This document shows, piece by piece, positions 54,661 to 64,000 of a stretch of 64,000 nt of DNA (the first letter of the stretch is position 1; every line of letters begins with the position of its first letter). Location: NCBI GenBank assembly GCA_036435485.1, contig CM071594.1, positions 101,955,001 to 102,019,000 of the forward strand, in the 5' to 3' direction. The translations under genes and the position numbers were made by a program. Below the pieces are notes generated by a model. That model did no database searches. It saw only the letters and a program-made list of their open reading frames with translations, and had not been told where the DNA came from. Origin of the DNA: Saposhnikovia divaricata (lineage: Eukaryota; Streptophyta; Magnoliopsida; Apiales; Apiaceae).

Positions 54661-56760
54661 TGTAACAGCCCCAGATCCGGGGTCGGGGACCTGGTCGTTA
54701 CGGTCTCATATTCCATAAACAATATTTGCACTTGAATCCAAATAAATAAATAGCATTCTATGACCCCACAATAATACCACATCATACATAACCAATCATA
54801 GTCCCAGAGATGAAATTGAAATAAGTCTCTAATCATAGGATCCACAATTCATAAGTTATTACAACCCAAAATGATTAGAGCATAATTTTAATAGTTTCTA
54901 CCATTGATTAACATTAGTCATACATATAATTAAGGCTAGTAAACAAAAGCTGCCGGTCTAGTCTACTAGTTACTCCTACCTCAGCAATGGCAGCAACGAT
55001 ATCAGCTGGCAGTCCTACGACTTGGGTCACCTGCTTGCGCTGAGGGCACCTTACACGGCTATCAGACCTAGCTGTTGTTGTGATATAATAAACAAAGCAA
55101 GGGTAAGCAATAGCCCACCAAAAATAATGTACAACTGAACAACAATAATATATAGCAGTTCTAAAATATCAATGAAACCATATGCCATGCATGAAACGAA
55201 CAAGACACTAGTATAATGTAAAAGATGAAGTTACGAGGTAAGTAAATGTACTTTTAGTTCTGAAAATTTGTTTCTCTACATGTAGAAGGAAGAACATATG
55301 GACACCACCATACGCCGGATCTCCCTAGCCATCTTTGGGCTTAGACGGGACCGGCACCACTCGGACCCTATTTCCAGGATGGACTGTCCCACAGCCTCTT
55401 ATACCAGTTTCAATGATGGATTGTCCCACAGCCTCTTACACATTACACAAATACTCCTAGTTCGAGTAAATCCATGACTCTGAAACGTAAAGTTCGTCCC
55501 CCTTTCCCCAAGTATAATACTTGTTGATAAGACTACACAAAGTAGTCGTATCTGGTTGGAAAGGAAAATTCACCAATATTTCCCAAGCTGTTGCTTGTTA
55601 ATGGATATCGACTTGTTCCAACAATCTTACCCCTCAAATGATGAGGAAGTAATACAAAGACTCAATTTGATGAATAGCAACCAAGTTGCGAGTGAAAAGA
55701 ATAGTTTCAAAAGATTTATGACCGGGCAGTCAAACAAAATAAATAACTGCTCTCAAGTAAGGTTCCCTTATAATTTGGAAGATAGATTTAAATGAAAATA
55801 GAGTTTTGGGAACCTTTCCTTGATAAAAATAATCATAATAAGACTTAGGATTATTCTACATAATATTTGAAGGTCGAAGATAATATTTGAATAAAATAAA
55901 TCATTTTTAAAACTAGTTAAAAGAATTAAATAAATATTCAAAGAATATTTATTAAATCAGAAATATTTAAAGAGGATTCTTAATATAAAATATTGCTCAT
56001 AAATAACCCTCGAATGAATATATAAAATTTTCACTAAATATATAAATCCTCAAATAAATATTCAAAATAATATCCATGAAATAAATCAACCTTAAATGAA
56101 TATTCAAAATAATATTCGTTAAATAAATAAAACTCAAATGAATATTCAAAACCGTATTCATTAAAGAAATAATGGAAAAATATTTATTTAAATATTTTCC
56201 TCAGAAAATAATCACAATATATACAGAAATACTGACTCCCGATCTATACTTGAAGAATGAGATTCATATGCCCTTCACTAAGGGTCTTAGCAATATCCGA
56301 CTTATAGCCAATATATCACATCTAACTTGTAAGCCAATATCAAGTCATAAAACAAGTATCACAATAATTTGAAAGCAGGCATGCATGTTATGGCATATGT
56401 ATAACAATAATCAAATCATATATATTATCACAACAACAGTTCCAAAATGTTTGGAAACTTGCCTGGTAATCTGGTGGGGGTAGTGTGTCCTGGGTTAGTC
56501 CGGTGATCTATAAACAATCAAAATATTCGAGATTAATCACTTAACGCTTTTGAAATGCTAAGTAGATGCTTTACTTAGGTTAAAACACGTTTTCAAGTTA
56601 TCTCATTATGCACCCTTTAGTGTACTCTTATTAACACCGTTATGATCCGACACTTGTTCGTTATTAAGACTTGTCATTACACTTACACTTGGTAGGTACT
56701 CAAGTCGTATAAGTTATAAGGTCGGTCGTTTACTAACAAAGATTATACCTCGAGATTTAT
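54661..56760 (-). repeat. 5' LTR of element D (interrupted by E)
   Basis: Begins TGTAACAGCCCC on the plus strand and is nearly identical to 6731-8903 over its length; it lacks about 120 bp (near 7340-7460) that the left copy has. The AATATTC hairpin array recurs at 55870-56190. It is cut after ATTTAT at 56760 by LTR E. The remaining U3 half should lie beyond the window. Confidence 0.88.
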
Positions 56761-58397
56761 TGTAATAACCCTAACTTTTAGAATGCTACAGTACCTGAAT
56801 AAATAGTAATTTTGAGGATTTAGGGAAATGGTATGTAAGTATCCTATATTCGAAATGGAAAATGAATAATTGGAAACCATATTATTGTTGTACTATAAAA
56901 ATGAGTGACTCGAAACGATGACGGATTTCAGAAATTCCTGAGTATAGATTTTTAAGATGCTTGATTTCAATTGAGCACTATTGTATTGGATATGAAATAG
57001 TATGGAATATGAAAAGGGTGTATACTTTGAGGAACATGTGAAATTAGGTTAAACCAGGGGATTATTAAGTCAAGGGAATGCCAGAGGAATTTAGATTGTT
57101 AAACAATTTAGAACCACTTGGAAATGAGATATTAAATTTGAGGAATTGAGAAATTAATATTTTGGAATTTTATTAGATTTGATTAGATAATTGAGAACGA
57201 ACGTTTTAGAAACCGCTGAGACTTTATAATAAGATTAAACGATCAAGTGAATGAATCATGGGTTAAGGATAATAAATATTAGAAGTCCAAGGGAGGATAT
57301 ATTATGAGAGGGAAAGAGGATTGAGAATATAATCCTAGAGCAAAGAGAATGCAACTAGTTTGAGAACGCTTGAGAAACCGGGAGAGCAAATTCTGAAATA
57401 AAGAGAATATACCAAGGATATTGGATTTAATATCTACTTGGGGATTTGAACCACCCTAACACATTAATATATGATGTGGGAAAGGATAAAATATATTCAA
57501 GAGATTTACAAAGGAGACACCATTGGAACGATCACAGAATTCAATCGATGAATCAAACGACGAGAGAACTTTGTCCAAAGCCCAACTCAAAAGCCCTAAG
57601 GCCCAAAACCTAAGCCATGCAGGTCCAAGAGGCTCCAAGGAGCTGCAAATTCAAGTGATTAAAGAGTATGGCTCATGGAATTAGTGAAGGGGCAAGGCTA
57701 TAAGGGAAATAAGAGATTAAAGGCAAGGATATGCATGTAACTTACCAAAGCAAGTGGATAACTCATTCAAACACACCCACATGTCTTGATTTCATTGGTG
57801 GAATTCAAACCCACTTAATTAAGAGATAAGATCTGATGTTAAAGGGATAGAAACAAGTCACACAAGTCATTATCCAAGAGAGAAAACATCAAGCTCTTCC
57901 AAACTGCCCAGCAAGAACAAGGAGGAAATAAAAATTCATATCTCCATTTCTATCCATGATAAAATCACCAAATTTTAACCATAGTTTCTCCACTCCATGA
58001 GTATCATTCGCTCAAAATTTCATGGCCAATAAAGTAGTGTAGCCTAGTCAAATCCCTTCCCCAAGTTGAAGAACCGAACCTGCCTAGTCCTTTACGGCTT
58101 CTGTCCAGTGGGAAAAAGGGATCAAAACCATAGCTAGGAAGCTTTGTTTTTGGTGATCTATAGCTCAAATCAAAGCTTATGAAGAGGCCAAGATGTGGTA
58201 AAAATTTGAGAGCCAAAATCTTATTTTTCGATTTGTTATGAATTTTACAAGATTGATGAGGAATAGTAAATCTTAGAAACTAACTTTAGTTTTCTTGGTT
58301 TCTTTGGAAGATCTAAGCTATACTAAGGTGATATAAAGGTTATACAAGGTGTATTAAGGCTTGTACACACTCCAAGAAAGGTATACTACTTGAAACC
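56761..58397 (+). repeat. LTR E of a Tekay-like element (plus strand, interrupted)
   Basis: Starts TGTAATAACCCTAAC, like the start of B's LTR. Plus orientation is supported near its cut end, where CTCCAAGAAAGGTATAC resembles the sense reading of the C and D LTRs. TTTAT at 56756-56760 may be half of its target duplication. No ORF of note. Athila-2 interrupts it at 58398. Confidence 0.6.
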
Positions 58398-59282
58398 TGA
58401 TAAGTGGATTTTATATCCACTTGGAACGTTCCATATCGGCTAGAATTGGTGTACTTGGACTTAAGTTTTTGGTATTTTTGATGTGTTTTGTTTGAATGTG
58501 CAGGTTTGTAAGAACGTCGATTAGGGTTTCCGTTTTCGTAAAATTTGAAGTTGATTTGTGCAAATGGAATGAAGTTTGGAGTCAAGCATTGAGATTTTAT
58601 GATGGTTCCAAGTAAAGTTAATTGACTACCGAAGCAATGGCAAAAAGAACGGAAGAAAACGGCTCAAAAACGAAGAAAATGGAGGAAAATCAGTTTCGGC
58701 AGGAAGTTTACGCGCCTGGAGCGCGTAATCATGCGCCTGGAGTGCGTGATTCGTAGTATGAGATGAAAATACTTATATTGCCCCGTGTGATCTTTGTGGA
58801 TATCTTGCTCTTCAACCATTATGTTTTCAAATTCTATAGACATATAGGGTCTAAGCATAATTGGTGTCTATGCATCTTCTATCTCTTTTGTGGATGTATG
58901 TTTAGTTTGGTATACGTATGATGACCGGTAGCGTGTACTTGTTTCGTGTTATCCGATCAGATATCATCACCATTGCATATAGTGATTAAAGGCGTCAGAT
59001 CTAATTGAAGTATTTAATGAAGTTAGGATCCCATGTTTATTCTCTTATAAGTAATTCGATTCAATTCTCATTAGTTAATTTAATTGTTAAATATTTTGCT
59101 TTTAGTTTAATTCAGATAATCAAAAACCTCAATTGTTATTTATCTTAGCAGTGAATTAAAACCATACATTGTTGCTTAGGTACATCTACTGAATTAAAAC
59201 CTATACCAGATCTCTGCAGAACGAACTCGATTTTATCTATATTACTTGTGACCACGTATACTTGCGTGATATTGTGTTAACA
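58398..59282 (+). repeat. 5' LTR of Athila-2
   Basis: Begins TGATAAGTGGATTTTATATC as in Athila-1 but is only 885 bp and ends GTGTTAACA. Two GCGC-type units, GCGCCTGGAGCGC and GCGCCTGGAGTGC, lie at 58705-58755. Apart from both ends and a central stretch it differs from the Athila-1 LTR, so it is another family. Confidence 0.85.
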
Positions 59283-59288
59283 AGTTTT

Positions 59289-59306
59289 TGGCGCCGCTGC
59301 CGGGGA
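59289..59306 (+). other. Primer-binding site of Athila-2, tRNA-Asp type
   Basis: TGGCGCCGCTGCCGGGGA, identical to the Athila-1 site including the C in place of T. Confidence 0.9.
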
Positions 59307-59422
59307 TCATCGGTGTTTTGTTTTTAGTTTATGTGCTTCTCATCAGTGGTCGTTAGCATTCACTTACTCGGATTTTCTTACTTAGTTTGTTGTTTCTTGG
59401 TGTTTCAGGTACTTGAACGTGT

Positions 59423-60609
59423 ATGCGAACACGTTTGCAAACTCGTAAACTGGCAGAAGAAGAACTTGCAGCAGCAAAAGAGATGGCAGATTTACCAGCA
59501 GCAGCAAAGGCTTTGAAGGATTATTCTCAGCCTAAGATTAATGACATTCAGTCTAGCATTGTCAGACCAGCTATTGCAGCTAATACTTTCGAAATCAAGT
59601 CGGCACGATTCAGTTGGTGCAGAACTCAGTTCAGTTTGGGGGTGCTCCTACGGAGGATCCTAACATGCATATCAGGGACTTCATTGAGATCTGCGACACT
59701 TTCAAGTTTAATGGTATGCCGGATGATGCGATCAAATTGAGACTTTTCCCATTCTTTCTGAGGGATAAGGCTAAGGGCTGGTTACACTCTTTACCAGCCG
59801 GTTCCATTACTACATGGGAGGACCTTGCTCAGAAATTTCTTACTAAATTCTTCCCTATGGCGAAAACTGCATCAATAAGGAACCAGCTAACTCAATTTCA
59901 GCAGTAATCTGGTGAATCTTTGTGTGAGGCTTGGGAACGTTATAAGGAGATGCTTCGTAGGTGTCCACATCATGGCATGCCTGATTGGATGGTTATTAAC
60001 AATTATTACAATGGGTTGGGAGCACAGTCTAGACCTTTGTTAGATGCAGCATCAGGTGGAGCTCTGTGGGCTAAGAGCTATGAGGAGGCTTATGATCTTA
60101 TTGAGACGATGGCTTCTAATGAATATCAAAATCCAACCCAGAGGCTTTCTCAAGGCAAGGTAGCAGGTGTTCTTGAAGTTGATGCGGCTACAGCCATTGC
60201 AGCTCATTTGAAGGCTCTTACGATGAAGGTGGATTCTCTTGCAAATTATGGAGTTCAGCAGGTTGCTAGTATTTGTGAGTTATGTGCAGGCGCACATGAG
60301 ACAAGTCAGTGTGCTATCCCGTCTGAATCAACACAGTTTGTGAGTAATTTTCAGAGACCTGCTATATCAGTTCCAACCACTTATCATCCGAATAACAGGA
60401 ATCATCCCAATTTCAGCTAGAGCAATAATCAAGGTGCTCAACAACAGCAGCCTTATCAGCAGTTTCAGGGTCATCAAGCGAGGCCATTCAATCAAGGTTT
60501 TCAGCAACAGTATGCTCCAAGGCAACCATATCAACCACCGGGATTTCAGCAGCAACAATCTTATGGGAATGCTGGTCCATCTTCGAATGAAAAATCTGAA
60601 GTAGATGAG
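59423..60609 (+). pseudogene. gag: gag of Athila-2
   Basis: ATG 59423 (MRTRLQTRKLAEEELAAAKE). A frameshift near 59600 leads into one long frame that runs from 59614 through the protease to 62034. Gag blocks match Athila-1 closely: DPNMHIRDFIEICDTFK, LHSLPAGSITTWEDLAQKF, SLCEAWERYKEMLRRCPHH, zinc finger CELCAGAHETSQC. TAA at 59905 (expected CAA) and TAG at 60418 (expected TGG) are the only stops. A Gln-rich linker (60430-60560) follows. Confidence 0.88.
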
Positions 60610-62034
60610 TTGAGGATGATGGTTAAAAGCCAGGCAGTTTCTCTAAAGACCTTGGAGAACCAGATGGGGCAGCTTACAAGTGCTTTGTTGAACATGCAAC
60701 AGGGGATTCTTCCTAGCGATACGGAGGCTAATCCAGGCAGAAAGGAAGTCAAGGAACAGGTCAATGCAGTAACTTTGAGATCGGGAAAGGTTACATCAGA
60801 TCCTCAATCAGCAGCTAAGGAAGATGAAGATGTTCAGAATCATCAGGTTGAAAAATCTGAAGTTCCAGAAATTGCAAAATCGGATTTGGTGGCTGATCAG
60901 CTAGATGATAAAGTGGAAAAGAGCAAGAAGTCTGTTGAAAAGTCTACTCCAGAGCAGTCTATGAAGAGCAATCAGATCTATCCTCCTCCTCCATATCCTG
61001 GACGCTTGCAGAAAAGTCAAGAGAAACAGTTTCAGAAGTTTATGGATGTCTTCAAGAAATTGTCCATTAACATTCCTTTTGTTGAAGCATTGAAGCAGAT
61101 GCGGAGATATGCAAAGTTCATGAAGGATATTTTGTCACAAAAGAGAAGGTTGGAAGAATTTCAAACGGTGGCATTGACAGAGGAGTGCAGTGCAGTGTTG
61201 CAACAGAAATTGCCACCAAAACTTAAAGATCCGGGGAGTTTCACAAGTCCGTGCATGATTGGCAACCTTTCATTCAGCAAATGCTTATGTGATTTGGGAG
61301 CTAGCATCACTCTCATGCCTTTATCTGTTTTCAAGCAACTTGGTCTACCGGAGCCAAAGCTAACCAACATCTCTTTGCAGTTGGCTGATCGATCTATCAC
61401 TTATCCGAGGGGTATAGTTGAGGATGTCTTAGTGAAAGTTGATAAGCTCATATTTCCTGCCGATTTTGAGATTCTAGATTTTGAAGAAGACAAGAAGATT
61501 CCCATAATCTTGGGAAGGCCATTTTTAGCTACGGGCCGTACTTTTATCGATGTGCAAAAAGAAGAGCTTACAATGAGGGTGCAAGATCAGAATGTCACCT
61601 TTAATGTGTTCAAGGCCATGAAATTTCCGACAGAGGATGAAGAGTGTTGCAGTGTGGAAATAGTTGATACGGGTCAGAGAAAGAAGTTTGATCAGTTATT
61701 GAGTGAAAAATCGGACACACACGTGCTAAAGCATCACATCAGTGATTCCATTGACAGTTCTTCAATTTGAGATCTCTCGAATGTAAAGCTTGGGAAACTT
61801 CCACCACATTTGAGGTATGTCCTTTTGAATAATGAGCTAGTGATTCTTAAAGAGGGGCATGATAACGTGTTGCGAAGGTGGAAAGTCGATGATAAGGAAG
61901 AAGAAAGTTTTGTTCAGCCGTTTGAGTCGGAGAAGCACCTTAGAGGTGTGAAGAAGAAAAAGAAGAAGATTAGGCCGTTGGGTAGTAAAATCAGGTTGAA
62001 GTCTGACGGGAGAGATTTGAAAGCAAGCAAATAA
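60610..62034 (+). pseudogene. Gag end, protease and residual pol tail of Athila-2
   Basis: Coiled-coil-like segment (SLKTLENQMGQLTSALL), Lys/Glu-rich linker, then INIPFVEALKQMRRYAKFMK and the protease site LCDLGASITLMPLSVF, intact here unlike Athila-1. IPIILGRPFLATGRTFIDVQ follows. TGA at 61768 interrupts. The frame then gives LPPHLRYVLL, the point where Athila-1 enters its RT leader, but a short unrelated Lys-rich tail (VKKKKKKIRPLGSKIRLK) ends it at 62034. Keeping one frame across the missing RT suggests a tidy junction. Confidence 0.82.
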
Positions 62035-62113
62035 GATGTTAACGTTCATATGAATGGTCTTTCTGTTGAGGACGGTTCAGTTATTCTTTTGAAACCGCCA
62101 TGAGTTGAGGAAG

Positions 62114-62166
62114 TAACGTCAAACTATTGACGTTAAAGAAGCGCTTCGTGGGAGGCACCCCATGCA
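62114..62166 (+). promoter_or_regulatory. Post-pol hairpin and conserved block (Athila-2)
   Basis: TAACGTCAA (62114-62122) and TTGACGTTA (62127-62135) form a perfect 9-bp stem with loop ACTA, followed by AAGCGCTTCGTGGGAGGCAC. It matches 15892-15945 in position and sequence. Confidence 0.7.
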
Positions 62167-62220
62167 TTAGTGTAGGAAAAAAAAAGTGCTGTGAAAAAAA
62201 TAATCAAAAAAGACTGATTT

Positions 62221-62343
62221 TTGCGCAGGTTGCGCCTGCGTGTCTGCTCTCCGCGCAGGTTGCGTCTCAGTGAAGCAGGTTGCGCCTGCGTTACTGACTT
62301 TCGCGCAGTCTGCGCCCCTGTAACGCAGGTTGTGCCTGCGTTA
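62221..62343. repeat. GCGCAGGTTGCGC palindrome array (Athila-2)
   Basis: Repeats of CGCAGGTTGCGCCTGCG with minor changes, at least four copies, in the same place as the shorter GCGC tract of Athila-1 (16010-16046). Confidence 0.8.
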
Positions 62344-62529
62344 CACCCCCCTCCCAGTTTTTTTTTCTTTTCCCCGAAAATTCTTCTTTTTAACACAAAT
62401 TCAACCCCAAATTATATCCTAACTCAAATTCCCTTAATCCCTAATTCCTATGTCTATTCTAGATCAATTCCATACCATCCTAAATCTCTCCTACACTCTA
62501 AATTTTTTTACCAAACCTATCCATCATCT

Positions 62530-62539
62530 TATATATATA
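62530..62539 (+). promoter_or_regulatory. Candidate internal TATA box before ORF3 (Athila-2)
   Basis: TATATATATA in a C/T-rich leader, about 265 bp before ATG 62795. The match in Athila-1 is 16212-16219, with a similar spacing to its own ATG. Confidence 0.4.
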
Positions 62540-62794
62540 CACCCCCACACATACAAATCCAATTCCTCTTCTACTTCTTTAAATCTCTAAAAATTCAATT
62601 CTAAAGAGGAATTAATTGCAAGTTCACCTCTTTGATTTGTAGTTGGTTTATCTCTTCTCTAATCTTATTTTTATTACGAATTTGTGTTCTTGTAAATTGG
62701 CGATTTGTATTATTCTTGGTATTTGGGTTATTTTTGGTGTGATATTGCTTGGTGATTATTGGTTGAGCTTCTTGTGAGTTGGATATTGATTCTT

Positions 62795-63049
62795 ATGGCT
62801 CCTAAGCGTGGGAGAAGTTGTGCTAGTGTTGCAAAATTTTTGTCTTCGACGGCGGAGGTTGAATTTAATCGGTTGTTGTTGAGGCCAATTTCTAAAGAAA
62901 GGGGATTTTTGCTGAACAAGCATATTGAGTTGCGATGGGGAAGGATATGTAAGACGCCTAGTAGGTATGTTTTCTGCTATCCCTCGTATTTACTTCCATT
63001 CAATGCGGACATTGAATATTTTAAGTTTGGGGGTGGTTTGAGGGATTAG
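62795..63049 (+). pseudogene. Shortened ORF3 of Athila-2
   Basis: 84-residue frame that begins MAPKRGRSCASVAKF like Athila-1 ORF3 and keeps VEFNRLLLRPISKERGFL, then departs after about residue 50. The conserved REFYANA-to-IPHVV domain is missing, so roughly 300 codons were deleted. The frame ends by reading through the internal polypurine cassette (63006-63035), which lies after the stop codon in Athila-1. Confidence 0.7.
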
Positions 63050-64000
63050 TAGTTGTTGTTGTATTATGTGTTCATTTAGGATTCCATGCTTTGCATATTA
63101 GTAGTAGTAAATTATGCATGTATGTTCGTATTATCTACGTTTGTTTCATATAGGACATTCTGTTTTTATGTTCGTATATCATGTGAGTTCATAATAGTTT
63201 GCATTTGCACCCATGCTTGATAGAAATTTTGTGTTGTTGACGCTTTTGATTCAGAAGTGATATGCTTTGTTCTTGTGCACACACATACACTAGTAAGTTA
63301 AAACTAGTAGACTTATTGAATGTTGTAAGTGATTAGAAGGACATGAATATGTGCAAGATGATTTAGTTTGCATGCTTTGAATACAAGTAGGTGCATTAGA
63401 GAGATTTTTGCTTGGGATTGAGTATGTTTTTCCACCAAGTGAGTTTTTGAGCCTTATTGTATATTTGTTGCAATTTATTCGTTTGCTTGAGTGTCCACGG
63501 ATTGTTTGCATTGCTAGCAGTTGTTTGAGGTCTTTCTTGAAACGCACGACATTATTTGACGATTAAAATGATAAAGGCATTTAGGAATAATCGCATATTT
63601 TCCCATATTACCACACCATATTTACATGATCAATTAGTTAACCCGTTGAGTTTAATCTTATTTTTTCGGTGACATACCACATTACTTGCCTAGACCTTTT
63701 TCTTGTATTGGCCTTACATTAATTTGAACCCAAATTGTCAAAGGCTAGATGAGTGTTTAAGGGAGTAATTAGTTGTGTAAGGAGGGGTTCATTGTTGGTC
63801 ATACTTTTGGGGGAAATATTGAAAATTGGGTTTAGTGGTTTACTTGATAGTCGGCATGTGTAATAAAATTGTGGGATCATTGTTATTGTTGATATTATTG
63901 TGTTTTGTTATATTTAACTCTCGAAAAAAAAGAAAAAATATATATATTATGAGAGCATATTTGTGTTTGTTGTGATCCTAGTTTAGTCGACTAGTCGAGT
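63050..64000 (+). other. 3' spacer of Athila-2
   Basis: Non-coding T/G-rich sequence matching the Athila-1 spacer in layout, including an A/G-rich run near 63925 like the one near 18295. By that comparison the 3' LTR should begin a few hundred bases past the window end. Confidence 0.6.

Larger units (their letters stand above)
58398..64000 (+). mobile_element. Athila-2: Athila-type element lacking RT, RNase H and integrase
   Basis: Has an LTR, a tRNA-Asp primer site, gag, protease, the post-pol hairpin block, a shortened ORF3 and the internal polypurine cassette, in the same order as Athila-1. The whole RT-to-integrase region (about 2.9 kb in Athila-1) is absent between 61830 and 62110. The 3' LTR is outside the window. 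It could only move with enzymes supplied by another element. Confidence 0.88.

Overview
The window is plant nuclear DNA made almost entirely of nested LTR retrotransposons. I found no intact host protein gene, tRNA, rRNA or CRISPR array. Evidence for a plant is the set of element families: Athila (tRNA-Asp primer site), Tekay-type chromoviruses with a C-terminal chromodomain, a SIRE/Maximus copia element, and a Tat/Retand integrase with an antisense downstream gene. Host-type GT-AG introns and TATA boxes are also present. A eudicot is likely; I cannot name the species.

Layout. 1-1480 is AT-rich spacer with one MITE-like element. About 1480-6730 is the 3' part of a Tat-lineage element on the minus strand: 3' LTR, tandem palindromic repeats, an antisense spliced accessory gene (3520-5383, plus strand) and a broken integrase. 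At 6731 this integrase is cut by a second element, here called D (Tekay chromovirus, minus strand). I read D as the frame for the rest of the window. Its 3' LTR lies in pieces (6731-8903, 20439-20537, 47638-48944), its body is 48945-54660, and its 5' LTR starts at 54661.

Insertions into D's 3' LTR are a complete Athila element (8904-20438, target duplication GTACT/GTATT) and a plus-strand Tekay element B (20538-37355). B's integrase is cut by the 4.5-kb LTR and decayed body of a minus-strand Tekay element C (27150 to about 33930). B's 3' LTR is entered by a SIRE copia element (37356-47637). D's 5' LTR is cut at 56761 by LTR E, and E is cut at 58398 by a second Athila-type element that runs off the window and has lost its whole reverse transcriptase-to-integrase region.

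The least ordinary content is accessory. Four lineages carry extra ORFs: a pre-gag ORF in both Tekay elements B and D, an unbroken ORF3 in the first Athila element, a roughly 700-codon ORF downstream of RNase H in SIRE, and an antisense intron-containing gene in Tat. Those in Athila, SIRE and Tat are each preceded by TATA-box-like sequence. Both Athila elements also share a hairpin and conserved block after pol, an internal second polypurine cassette, and arrays of spaced GCGC palindromes. Most in-frame stops are TAG or TGA where CAG or CGA is expected, consistent with deamination of methylated cytosines.
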